Assembly (NCBI RefSeq): GCF_029873255.1
Contig: NZ_CP123622.1
Span: 496,501 to 560,500 of the forward strand
Direction of reading: 5' to 3'
DNA from: Pigmentibacter sp. JX0631
Lineage (GTDB): Bacteria; Bdellovibrionota_B; Oligoflexia; Silvanigrellales; Silvanigrellaceae
DNA: 64,000 nucleotides
Of the stretch, positions 8,938 to 17,023 are shown one piece after another. Both the position numbers and the translations under genes were made by a program. Within the stretch, counting starts at the first letter, position 1, and the number at the start of each line of letters is the position of its first letter. The notes beneath the pieces were generated by a model, which was given only the letters and a program-made list of their open reading frames with translations, had not been told where the DNA came from and did not search any database.

Positions 8938-9093
8938 GAAGGAATGACTGCTGTTACAGAGTATGTTGAAGTATTTCACAATAGAATTCGTGCTCACTCT
9001 GCCCTTGATTATCAAGCTCCTTTAGAGTATGAAATTATGAAATTTAACTGTTCACTTTTCGGGAATCAGACCAAATCTAGCCGTTCCAACTAG
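8938..9093 (+). pseudogene. IS3-family transposase C-terminal remnant
   Basis: The open frame reads [20 protein letters not shown] followed by DYQAPLEYE. This is the highly conserved end of IS3-family OrfB integrase-type transposases (x-Y-I-E-x-F-Y-N-x-x-R-x-H-S-A-L-G-Y-x-x-P). The frame stops at TAG 9091-9093. No N-terminal part is present; the reading frame is cut at the right inverted repeat of the IS1-like element. It is a dead fragment marking a site of repeated insertion. Confidence 0.72.
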
Positions 9094-9318
9094 CTGGAGG
9101 GGGTAAACGCCATATCTTTGGCTATTCCACTAGAAAGAATGAAGCTATATTTAGTAATCTAGTTTCAAAAATACATTTTTCGATGAAAAAATAAACAAAA
9201 TAAAATTCATTGAAATTTTTTTTTCTGCATTAAAATAATTTTATTTACTTGGAGAATTTCTAAATGTTTCAAAACAAACATAAAACTGAAAGAAACGTTA
9301 TAGAAAATCAATTAGAAT

Positions 9319-10083
9319 ATGAAAACTAATCTTAATTATGCTTTGTTAAAATTTATTTTATCATTAATAATTTTATTGCCTTTTTTTTCTATATACAGCT
9401 TAGAGGAAATAGAAGTTCTTTATGATGAAAGAATGATTCCTTGGACATATAGAGATTCTAATAGAAAATTAGTGGGTTCAAGCGTTGAAACTTTTAGTGA
9501 AGCACTCAAAGGAAAAGGTTATAGGATAAAATGGACAAATATGCCATATGCTAGGGCAAAAAATGAATTGCAAAAAACTTCAGGGAGAAACAAATACATT
9601 ATTTCAATAAATAGAGATTCAAATAATGAATCAAATTTTAAATGGATTTTCGAGATTAGAAAAACGTATCGAGGGATTTTTTCAAAAAAATTTCAAAAAG
9701 AAATGTCTATAGAAGAAATTAAACAAACACAGGAAAAGATTGGAATACGAATTGGTGCTTCTATATATAATGAATTGATAAATTTGGGTCTAAAAGATCA
9801 AGTCGAACAATCTATATCAGGAAATATTATAGCAAAAAAAATTTTAAATAATAGGATTGGATTTTGGGCTGCTAATTCAGATACAAGTAGTTATGATTAT
9901 AAAACTGCAGGAGGAAATTTTAAAGATCTTTTTCTAGTAAATAAATTTAAGAAAGATTCTAAATTTTATGTTGTAACTTCAAAAAATACAGAAGAAAAAA
10001 AAGCTTTAAAAATAAAAAAATATCTCAATAAATTTATAAAAACTCAGAAATATAATAAAATAATAGATAAATACTATAAATAA
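9319..10083 (+). CDS. Periplasmic amino-acid-binding-like protein (SBP family 3)
   Basis: The 254-aa protein starts with a signal peptide (Lys/Asn-rich start, then a hydrophobic core LKFILSLIILLPFF). The mature part, EIEVLYDERMIPWTYRDSNR, resembles the first lobe of extracellular solute-binding proteins of family 3, and a PYARAKNEL segment is typical of a subgroup of these. It lacks a lipobox, so it is probably soluble in the periplasm. No ABC permease or ATPase gene is nearby, so it may be a sensory or orphan binding protein. It stands alone between IS remnants and the aromatic gene block. Function is inferred from weak pattern similarity. Confidence 0.55.
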   Translation: MKTNLNYALLKFILSLIILLPFFSIYSLEEIEVLYDERMIPWTYRDSNRKLVGSSVETFSEALKGKGYRIKWTNMPYARAKNELQKTSGRNKYIISINRDSNNESNFKWIFEIRKTYRGIFSKKFQKEMSIEEIKQTQEKIGIRIGASIYNELINLGLKDQVEQSISGNIIAKKILNNRIGFWAANSDTSSYDYKTAGGNFKDLFLVNKFKKDSKFYVVTSKNTEEKKALKIKKYLNKFIKTQKYNKIIDKYYK

Positions 10084-10295
10084 AACAAATAGAAATAAAA
10101 ACAATAATAACTTATCTAGTTGATATATAGCTATTTTCAGATGTCAAAATTTAATACAATTTGTACAGAGTACTATTAACAGTAATACTTGTAGTAGTTA
10201 TTATTTTTTCAAGTATATTTCTTTTTTACCAATTATTCTTTATAAATCCTTATTGTTAAAGATTTAAAAAATTCAACATCCACTGTATGCTATTA

Positions 10296-11549
10296 CTAGT
10301 TTTTATGAATATATTTAAATATTAAATCTGAAAGATCTGTTAATTTATATTTTTGAGTTATCGGTGCATCTACGAAAGTATTTTTATCTAAACTAAAATG
10401 TCCATATCTTGGTAAACTTAGCAGACATTGCCCAGTATCTTCATTTTTTTTATCTTGCATTAAATATTTTTCAATATCTTCTAAAGAAATATTTTTAACA
10501 GTTTTTATTGGATATCTTTTAACTATATCAAGAATAATTTCATACATTTTTTCATGCTGTGAAGAAATAGATATAAAATTAGACTCAACTAAAAAATGTA
10601 ACCCGTGCGCAACAGCAATCCCATGCGGAAGAGTTTGCAAATATTTTTCTTCACCTAAAGCCTCTATGATATGGGCTAATGTATGTCCAAAATTTAAAGA
10701 AGATCTAATATCTTTCGTTTCAAGTAAATCTAAATTTACAATTTGCGATTTATATCCTATATTTTTAGCAACTAAATACTTAAATTCTGTATTACTATTT
10801 TTCCTGTGATAAATTTTTTGAATAGCTTCATAGTCATTAGCAAACTCTCCAAAAATCCAGGATTGTTTAATAGCTTCGACTAAACCACAAACGATATTTT
10901 CAAATGAAAGAGATTGAAAATACTCAGGATTGCAAAAAATTTTTTCAGCTGCATAAAATAATCCGACCTGATTTTTCCCAAAAGGATAAAAGTTAACTCC
11001 CGTTTTTCCACCTATTCCAGCATCAACAGAAGCTAATAGAGTGGTAGATAAGTAATTAACTTTAACATTTAATAATCCCGCAACAAAACCCACAATATCT
11101 AAAATAATTCCACCACCCATTACGAATAATAATTCTGTATTATTTGGCAAAATTTTTATCCAACTATTAACCGTTTCTAAGCTTTTTGTCGTTTCTTCTG
11201 GGGAATATACTAAAAAATTTTTATCTTTTAGGTAATCTGAAATATTGTTTTGCTTCTCATAAAAATTTTTATCTACAAAAAAATATACTTTATTTTTATC
11301 TAATGAATCTAAAGTTTTCAATAAGTCAAATTCATTAATTATTGTTGGTATTTGAATGGAAATATTTGTATTTAATTCATTATTTTGTAAAACAAACCCT
11401 CGTTTATAAATTTTACATACGAAGTCGAATAATTCTCTGCTATCTTTTAAATTATATTCTGGTTTAGATTTTCTAGAAAACCCCTTCAGAAAAAATTCAT
11501 TTAACATAATTAAAATTTCTGAGTAGTTTTGAGGAAGAATATGATCCAT
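10296..11549 (-). CDS. aroB: 3-dehydroquinate synthase
   Basis: AroB cyclises DAHP to 3-dehydroquinate, step two of the shikimate pathway, using NAD and a metal. The NAD-binding core is MGGGIILDIVGFVAGLL and the substrate region is STTLLASVDAGIGGKTGVN. The metal and active-site blocks are GLVEAIKQ, LNFGHTLAHIIEAL and LPHGIAVAHGLHF. At 417 aa it is about 55-60 residues longer than typical AroB; the extra length is a charged N-terminal stretch (residues ~1-70) without a recognised domain. It is the last gene of the leftward aroA-aroC-aroB run, 13 bp after aroC. Confidence 0.88.
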   Translation of the reverse strand: MDHILPQNYSEILIMLNEFFLKGFSRKSKPEYNLKDSRELFDFVCKIYKRGFVLQNNELNTNISIQIPTIINEFDLLKTLDSLDKNKVYFFVDKNFYEKQNNISDYLKDKNFLVYSPEETTKSLETVNSWIKILPNNTELLFVMGGGIILDIVGFVAGLLNVKVNYLSTTLLASVDAGIGGKTGVNFYPFGKNQVGLFYAAEKIFCNPEYFQSLSFENIVCGLVEAIKQSWIFGEFANDYEAIQKIYHRKNSNTEFKYLVAKNIGYKSQIVNLDLLETKDIRSSLNFGHTLAHIIEALGEEKYLQTLPHGIAVAHGLHFLVESNFISISSQHEKMYEIILDIVKRYPIKTVKNISLEDIEKYLMQDKKNEDTGQCLLSLPRYGHFSLDKNTFVDAPITQKYKLTDLSDLIFKYIHKN

Positions 11550-11562
11550 AAAATTCTTTCCA

Positions 11563-12663
11563 TTACTTTAAAAATTTTGGATTTAAAGAAATTTGGCGTA
11601 ATAAATGATCAGCAATAACTAACCAAAACATAGCTTCAACTAAAGGAACAGCCCTAGGTAACACACAAGGATCATGTCTGCCTGATTTTACTTTTAATTT
11701 TGATTCTTTTAGATCTTTTGTAACTGTCTTTTGTTCTTTGAATATTGTTGATACAGGTTTAAATCCAACACTAATAACAATGGGCATTCCATTTGAAATA
11801 CCACCTTGAATACCACCCGATTTATTTGTTTCAGTAACTACACTACCATTTTGATTTAGGAGGAATGGATCATTGTTTTCACTTCCTTTCGCAAAAGTAG
11901 AAGCAATACCATCTCCAACTTCAAAATATCTAACAGCCGGTAAACTTAGCATTGCTTTTGCTAAATCAGCTTCTAATTTATCAAATACAGGTTCACCTAA
12001 CCCTGCGGGAATATTTTTTGCAACGCAACGAATAACACCACCTAAAGAATCACCTTCAGTCTTAGCTTGTAAAATTTTTTCTTTCATTTTACTTTCAACA
12101 TATTCATCTGGACAGCGGATCATACTTGCTTCAATTTCTTGAAAAGAAATTGTATTCGCATTTACCTTAGCTTGAATATCATAAATTCTATCAACCCAAC
12201 CAATTACCTCTATATTTGGAAGTATGTGTTGGACATATGCTTTTGCCACGGCTGCTGCTGCAACTCGTCCAATAGTTTCACGAGCACTTGCCCTTCCTCC
12301 TCCACTAGAAGGATGAATTCCATATTTTTTGAAAGTAGTATAATCAGCATGCCCAGGACGAAATACCTGATTAATATCGCTGTAATCATTTCCTTTCTTG
12401 TCTTGATTGCGGACTACAATAGCAATAGGTGTCCCTAAAGTAATTCCATTTTCTAAGCCAGAAAGAATTTCACAAGTATCAAGCTCTCCTCTTGGAGTTG
12501 TAAATTCATTTTGTCCTGGTCTACGCCTATTTAAAAAAACTTGAACAGTTTGTTGATCTAAAGAAATTCCAGGGGGACATCCATCAATAATACAACCAAC
12601 CCCAACTCCATGCGACTCACCAAATGTAGAAATGCGAAAAAGTGTACCTAAATGACTCGCCAT
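11563..12663 (-). CDS. aroC: Chorismate synthase
   Basis: AroC converts EPSP to chorismate, the branch-point aromatic precursor, using reduced FMN. The signatures are all present: GESHGVGVGCIIDGCPPG near the N-terminus, RRRPGQNEFTTPR, FRPGHADYTTFKKYG, and GGGRASARETIGRVAAAAV. The late SGRHDPCVLPRAVP block is also intact. Length (366 aa) is normal. It sits 5 bp downstream of aroA and 13 bp upstream of aroB, indicating co-transcription. Confidence 0.95.
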   Translation of the reverse strand: MASHLGTLFRISTFGESHGVGVGCIIDGCPPGISLDQQTVQVFLNRRRPGQNEFTTPRGELDTCEILSGLENGITLGTPIAIVVRNQDKKGNDYSDINQVFRPGHADYTTFKKYGIHPSSGGGRASARETIGRVAAAAVAKAYVQHILPNIEVIGWVDRIYDIQAKVNANTISFQEIEASMIRCPDEYVESKMKEKILQAKTEGDSLGGVIRCVAKNIPAGLGEPVFDKLEADLAKAMLSLPAVRYFEVGDGIASTFAKGSENNDPFLLNQNGSVVTETNKSGGIQGGISNGMPIVISVGFKPVSTIFKEQKTVTKDLKESKLKVKSGRHDPCVLPRAVPLVEAMFWLVIADHLLRQISLNPKFLK

Positions 12664-12668
12664 AATTC

Positions 12669-14051
12669 TTAATTTTCCTTTAATGATTCAATTTGAAAGC
12701 CCAGTTCTTGAACTTGATTAAAAAATTGAGGTGCTGTTTTTTCTACACACTTAGGGTTGTTTATGATTACGTTATTTAATTTTGAAGCTATTAAAAAACC
12801 TGTCATTGCAAAACGATGATCTTCCCAAGTTTCAAATTCCCCCAATACTTCATCATATTTTTTATCAATTGGATATATAATAAATCCATCATTTTTTTCT
12901 TCTATTTTTAATCCTAAATTTAAAATATTTTTTACAAAACAAGAAATTCTATCACTTTCATGATGACGAATATGTGCTACACCAAATATTTCAACTGGAG
13001 CATCAGCAAATAAAGCAATAGCACCCATAGTTAACGCTTGATCACTATATTGAGAAAAGTCAAAACAAAAATTTCCTTTAGGTTTTGTTGGATTTTCATT
13101 TTTAAGAACAAAAATTTCATTGCTAAAAATTTGAATATTGGCTCCCATTTTTTGCAATAATTCAAGAAATTTAAAATCTGGTTGCAAAGTTGAGAACCCT
13201 AAATTTAATACTTTTAAATTAAAATTATGTAAAAATGCTAATGCTAGAAAGTAACAGCACGTTGAGGCATCAGCTTCAATAATATAATTTTCAATTCCTA
13301 ATTTTTTAATAGGTTGAAAACTAAAATTATTTAAATCTTTATCATGCTCAATAACACCACCAAATTTTTCAATAGCTTGTAACGTCATTCTTACATAATC
13401 CGGTTGCACTAAATTATCTATCCGCTCAATATTAATATTTTTATTAGCACCAACTGCACTTAATAGTAATCCACTTAAAAACTGTCCAGAGACTTTTCCA
13501 CTAATCTTACAACTTCCTTCAAGCTGTGAAGATTCTATCGCAAATGGCATTTGATCTGAATCTATTTTTGCATTTAGTTCTTTTAAAGCATGAATAAGTG
13601 GCGACAAAGGACGACGCATCAATTGCGGCTCACCACTAACCTTAGCTTTTAACTTTGAAAATGCGGGAAACGTATTTTGCCAATTTAAAATAACAGATGG
13701 AAAAAAACGGGCTAACGTACCAGCTTTGCCAAAAAACAATTCAACACTTTCATTATTATTATGCTTTGGAGGAGAAAGAACAACTTTTTTTAATTCATAA
13801 TCAACATATACGCTATAGCCAAGTCTTTTTAAAGACTCGAGTCCCCAATAGGAATCTTCTGAAAATAAAAAACCATATAAATTTATTGGTTTTGCACAAA
13901 GCCCTGCTAATACAATAGCTCTATTCGTAAAACTTTTAGATCCTGGTATCCATATTTCTTTTACAGCGCTATTTGTTACGCATGATGTTATTTTAATGGC
14001 TTTTACATCTTCAGAATGATTTAGTTCGAATAAAAATTTTTTTATCTGCAT
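12669..14051 (-). CDS. aroA: 3-phosphoshikimate 1-carboxyvinyltransferase (EPSP synthase)
   Basis: AroA joins shikimate 3-phosphate with phosphoenolpyruvate. Active-site segments are visible: PGSKSFTNRAIVLAGL (PEP/phosphate-binding Lys, Ser and Arg), GKAGTLARF (in place of the usual GNAGTAMR), GQFLSGLLLSA, EADASTCCYFLALA with the catalytic-site Asp, HHESDRI and WEDHRFAM. At 460 aa it is slightly longer than usual. The Asn-to-Lys change in the GNAGT loop and the N-terminal extension make it a divergent member. It heads the leftward aroA-aroC-aroB operon; the aminotransferase gene upstream is on the same strand, 120 bp away. Confidence 0.9.
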   Translation of the reverse strand: MQIKKFLFELNHSEDVKAIKITSCVTNSAVKEIWIPGSKSFTNRAIVLAGLCAKPINLYGFLFSEDSYWGLESLKRLGYSVYVDYELKKVVLSPPKHNNNESVELFFGKAGTLARFFPSVILNWQNTFPAFSKLKAKVSGEPQLMRRPLSPLIHALKELNAKIDSDQMPFAIESSQLEGSCKISGKVSGQFLSGLLLSAVGANKNINIERIDNLVQPDYVRMTLQAIEKFGGVIEHDKDLNNFSFQPIKKLGIENYIIEADASTCCYFLALAFLHNFNLKVLNLGFSTLQPDFKFLELLQKMGANIQIFSNEIFVLKNENPTKPKGNFCFDFSQYSDQALTMGAIALFADAPVEIFGVAHIRHHESDRISCFVKNILNLGLKIEEKNDGFIIYPIDKKYDEVLGEFETWEDHRFAMTGFLIASKLNNVIINNPKCVEKTAPQFFNQVQELGFQIESLKEN

Positions 14052-14171
14052 AATATTTCATAGTATTATAGGTTTAAGTAGTAATTAAAACCATCTTAGA
14101 CAAGATAATCTTAACCAATCAGGCAATCACTGAATATCTCATTTTGTTATTTAGAAATCAAATAAATATAT

Positions 14172-15350
14172 TCATAATAATTTACTTGCTGCTATTAGAG
14201 TTTCATCTTTTTTACAAAAAGCAAATCTAACCCAATTAAAATTATTTGGGGACTTTTGATAAAAGGAAGATAATGGAATTGTAGCTATTTTTTTTGTTAT
14301 AAGCAATTGTTTTGTATAGATAATATCAGAAATATCTCCACCTAAATTCTTATAATTAGCTGTTATAAAAAATGTCCCTTCTGTTTTGCTCACTAAATAT
14401 CCTGATTTTTCTAAGGTTGTAGTTAAAAAATCTCTTTTTAGCTGATATAATTTTCTTTGTGAACTAAGATAAGAAGTTAGCCAATCTGTCTGGGACAGAA
14501 TTTCAGCAAGTCCGAGTTGCGTATAAGGGTTAAGGCAAAAAACAGTTGCTTGATGAACAATTCTAATATGTTCTGTTATATTAGCGGGAGCACATACCCA
14601 ACCAGTTCTAAGTCCTGTAAAGCCAAATGTTTTGCCAGCAGAGCTAATTCTAATCACTAAAGGGCGAATTTTTGCTACATTGCTCAAAGAAAAGTGCTTA
14701 AACGGTTCATAAACCAGATTTTCATACACTTCATCACATATTGCAATAATCCCATGTTTAGCAAAAATAGAAGCAATTCGTAATATTTCATCTTCAGTAA
14801 AAACTTTACCAGTTGGATTATGTGGGGAATTAAATATAGCTAATTTAATTCCTGAAGCACAAACTGCTTCAAATTTAGACCAATCAAGTGTCCAACTTCC
14901 CAATGAAATATCTGGCGCCTTTAGAGAAAAAGGAACAACTGTACCACCCGCATTGGCTATGGCTTGATAATATAAATCAAACGCAGGCTCAAAAAGCAAA
15001 ACTTTATCACCTTGATTTACTAAAGCTGTAACAGAAGAAAAAAGTGCTTCCGTCGCACCATGTGTGATTGTAACTTCAGAATTAGGATCATAGGTAACAC
15101 CAGCTAAATTTTCAATAAATTTTGCTACTTGTACTCTTAAAAGAGATTCACCTTGGGGAGGGGAATATTGATTATGACAATGAACTAATTGATTAGAAAT
15201 GGAATGAAGAATTTCTTGTGGCCCAGAAAAATCTGGAAAACCTTGGCCTAAATTAATGGCATTATGTTGTTGTGCTAATGCAGACATTTCAGAGAAAATA
15301 CTTTTTCCAATATTTTTCCATCTTTCTGCTATTGAATTTTGAATTTGCAT
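14172..15350 (-). CDS. Class I/II PLP-dependent aminotransferase
   Basis: This 392-aa fold-type I aminotransferase belongs to the kynurenine/methionine/aromatic branch (YbdL- and KAT-like). The start region INLGQGFPDFSGP and the substrate loop NQYSPPQGE are typical. It has the cofactor segments FNSPHNPTGKVFTEDEI and CDEVYENLVYEP, the PLP-binding lysine in SSAGKTFGFTGLRTGW, and the phosphate-binding Arg in FVRFAFCK-type context (VRFAFCKK). It sits between aroA and the divergent DAHP synthase operon, so transamination of phenylpyruvate or related keto acids is a reasonable guess. A methionine-salvage role would also fit the family. The enzyme class is firm; the substrate is inferred from neighbours. 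Confidence 0.82.
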   Translation of the reverse strand: MQIQNSIAERWKNIGKSIFSEMSALAQQHNAINLGQGFPDFSGPQEILHSISNQLVHCHNQYSPPQGESLLRVQVAKFIENLAGVTYDPNSEVTITHGATEALFSSVTALVNQGDKVLLFEPAFDLYYQAIANAGGTVVPFSLKAPDISLGSWTLDWSKFEAVCASGIKLAIFNSPHNPTGKVFTEDEILRIASIFAKHGIIAICDEVYENLVYEPFKHFSLSNVAKIRPLVIRISSAGKTFGFTGLRTGWVCAPANITEHIRIVHQATVFCLNPYTQLGLAEILSQTDWLTSYLSSQRKLYQLKRDFLTTTLEKSGYLVSKTEGTFFITANYKNLGGDISDIIYTKQLLITKKIATIPLSSFYQKSPNNFNWVRFAFCKKDETLIAASKLL

Positions 15351-15641
15351 ATCTTACCTATCCATAATAAGTATAATTAATATCATTAAAAAATTATCCA
15401 TCCTTACTGTTGATATTTAATATCATTAAGAAATACCTAGTAAATTATTTATTTCTACATATTTTCTTATAAAAAAGGTTTTACTTTTAATTAATTCTTA
15501 ATCTTAATTGCACAATAAAGTTTAAGTTAACAAGAGTACTCAATAAAAAATTAAAAACTATTCAGAAAAAAAAATCAACATATAAAATATATTTTTTCTT
15601 CCAGATATTTCAAAGAAAAATCATTAAAAATAAAATTAAGC

Positions 15642-15692
15642 TTGAAAATAAATATTTTTTCTATAGAATAAATTTTACGTACAATGTTACGT
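15642..15692 (+). promoter_or_regulatory. Putative promoter and overlapping palindromic operator of the aromatic leader
   Basis: TTGAAA (15642-15647) and TAGAAT (15664-15669) are spaced by 16 bp and resemble a sigma-70 promoter. The inverted repeat ACGTA-N6-TACGT at 15677-15692 would lie at the predicted transcription start, where a repressor could act. In such an AT-rich region promoter-like matches are frequent, so support is weak. The rest of the 374-bp stretch 15351-15724 shows two copies of TTAATATCATTAA (near 15377 and 15418) and nothing else I recognise. Confidence 0.3.
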
Positions 15693-15724
15693 GTATTTAA
15701 ACCGCCATAACAGGGAATAAAATC

Positions 15725-15838
15725 ATGCTGGCCAATTTACGAAGAATAAAAATAAATACTAATATTAATAATTTATTAACCTCATTTTCTTCTTCAGCAT
15801 CTTTTTATTTTTATTCCTTCCGATTTTATAACTATTAA
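15725..15838 (+). CDS. Phe/Tyr-rich leader peptide (candidate attenuator)
   Basis: This 37-codon ORF lies about 120 bp upstream of the DAHP synthase gene and has a well-placed SD, AGGGA at 15712-15716, eight bases before the ATG. The peptide begins MLANLRRIKINTN and ends FYFYSFRFYNY, so eight of the last eleven residues are Phe or Tyr. Runs of codons for the end-product amino acid close to the stop are the hallmark of transcription-attenuation leaders such as those of pheA, trpE and his. The genes downstream make DAHP, prephenate-derived keto acids and prephenate, the route to Phe and Tyr. I read it as a sensor of charged tRNA-Phe and tRNA-Tyr. The peptide itself probably has no other function. 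Confidence 0.75.
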   Translation: MLANLRRIKINTNINNLLTSFSSSASFYFYSFRFYNY

Positions 15839-15877
15839 AAAAATCCATTCATAAAATTAAATATTACTAAAATTAAA

Positions 15878-15917
15878 CTTATTAATTGATGATAAAAATA
15901 TTTTATTAATTAATAAG
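15878..15917 (+). promoter_or_regulatory. Hairpin between leader peptide and DAHP synthase gene
   Basis: CTTATTAATTGAT (15878-15890) can pair with ATTAATTAATAAG (15905-15917) over 13 positions including one G-U. The loop of about 14 nt is itself partly self-complementary (AAAATATTTT). It lies 40 bp after the leader stop codon and ends about 25 bp before the DAHP synthase SD (GGAAAG). No U-run follows directly, so it is not a textbook terminator. It may be the anti-anti-structure, a Rho-related or translational control element, or part of the attenuator with partners I could not define by eye. Confidence 0.4.
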
Positions 15918-15956
15918 ATAATTCAAGAAAAAAAACAATTATATTGGAAAGTATAT

Positions 15957-16997
15957 ATGAATTACAATATTTTAAAAAAATTACCAGATTTCACCGAGAT
16001 AAAAAACCATGCACCACTAAAAATAAGTACTAAAGAAAATATAGCTCAACATAGAAGCGAAGTAAAAAATATTTTAACCGGAAAAGATAATCGTATATTA
16101 TTAATTATTGGTCCTTGCTCTGCGTGGCCTGAAGAAGCAGTATTAATATACGCTGATAAATTATTAGCTTTAGAAAAAAAAGTGAATAAAAAAATAAAAA
16201 TTGTTATGCGTGTTTATATTCAAAAACCAAGAACAACAAAGGGATGGATTGGTCCAATTATTCAAGCAGATCCTTTTAAAAAACCTGATTTAGTGACTGG
16301 ATTAAAATATTCTAGAAAGATGATGATCGATGTCGTAGATAAAGGACTCGCCATTGCTGATGAAGCCTTGTCAACTCATAATGCTGATTTATTTTTAGAA
16401 CTTCTTTCTTGGGTTGCAATAGGTGCAAGAAGTAGTGAAGATCAAGAACACAGGATTTTTGCCTCTGCAATTGAATGTGCTGTAGGTTTAAAAAATCCAA
16501 CTCATGGTTCACTAAAAGTTAGTGTCAATAGTATAGTGGCGGCTCAACATCATCATACCGCTCATTTTGACGGATATGAAGTTGAAACTAAAGGCAATCC
16601 TTATGCCCATTTAGTTTTACGTGGTAGTAATAATGGTCCAAATTTTTCAAATGAAAATTTAATTGAAGTAAAAAAATTTATGACAGCTCAAAACATCAAA
16701 AATCCAGCTGTTATCATTGATACTAGCCATGATAATTGTTTAATAAATGGGAAAAAAAATCACCTCTTCCAAATTAACAATATGTTTGAAATTTTAAATA
16801 ATATAAAAAATCAACACGAAATAAAGAAACTGGTTAAAGGATTTATGGTTGAAAGTTTTTTGAAAGATGGAAACCAAATTCTTGATTTAAACAAACCTAA
16901 CCAACTTGACTTAAATGGATTATCGATAACTGACCCATGTATTGGATGGGAAAAAACTGAAGAAATGATATTAAATTTATTTAATAATTATGCATAA
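15957..16997 (+). CDS. 3-deoxy-7-phosphoheptulonate synthase, class I (AroG/AroF/AroH type)
   Basis: DAHP synthase condenses erythrose 4-phosphate and PEP, the entry step of aromatic biosynthesis. Class I motifs are clear: LLIIGPCSAWPEEAVLIYA, VMRVYIQKPRTTKGWIG, WVAIGARSSEDQEHR and IIDTSHDNC. The last includes the metal-ligand region. At 346 aa the length matches the Escherichia coli isoenzymes. The feedback specificity cannot be read reliably. It is the first structural gene of a rightward trio and lies behind the Phe/Tyr-rich leader peptide. The SD is GGAAAG. The downstream gene starts 27 bp after its stop. Confidence 0.92.
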   Translation: MNYNILKKLPDFTEIKNHAPLKISTKENIAQHRSEVKNILTGKDNRILLIIGPCSAWPEEAVLIYADKLLALEKKVNKKIKIVMRVYIQKPRTTKGWIGPIIQADPFKKPDLVTGLKYSRKMMIDVVDKGLAIADEALSTHNADLFLELLSWVAIGARSSEDQEHRIFASAIECAVGLKNPTHGSLKVSVNSIVAAQHHHTAHFDGYEVETKGNPYAHLVLRGSNNGPNFSNENLIEVKKFMTAQNIKNPAVIIDTSHDNCLINGKKNHLFQINNMFEILNNIKNQHEIKKLVKGFMVESFLKDGNQILDLNKPNQLDLNGLSITDPCIGWEKTEEMILNLFNNYA

Positions 16998-17023
16998 TAA
17001 TTTGTTATCTGGAGGAAATAAAA

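Noticed and set aside
15360-15420. 15-codon minus-strand ORF before the aminotransferase gene as a second leader peptide
   Set aside because: It is rich in Ile/Leu/Met, lacks a well-spaced SD and has no link to the product; likely chance in AT-rich DNA.
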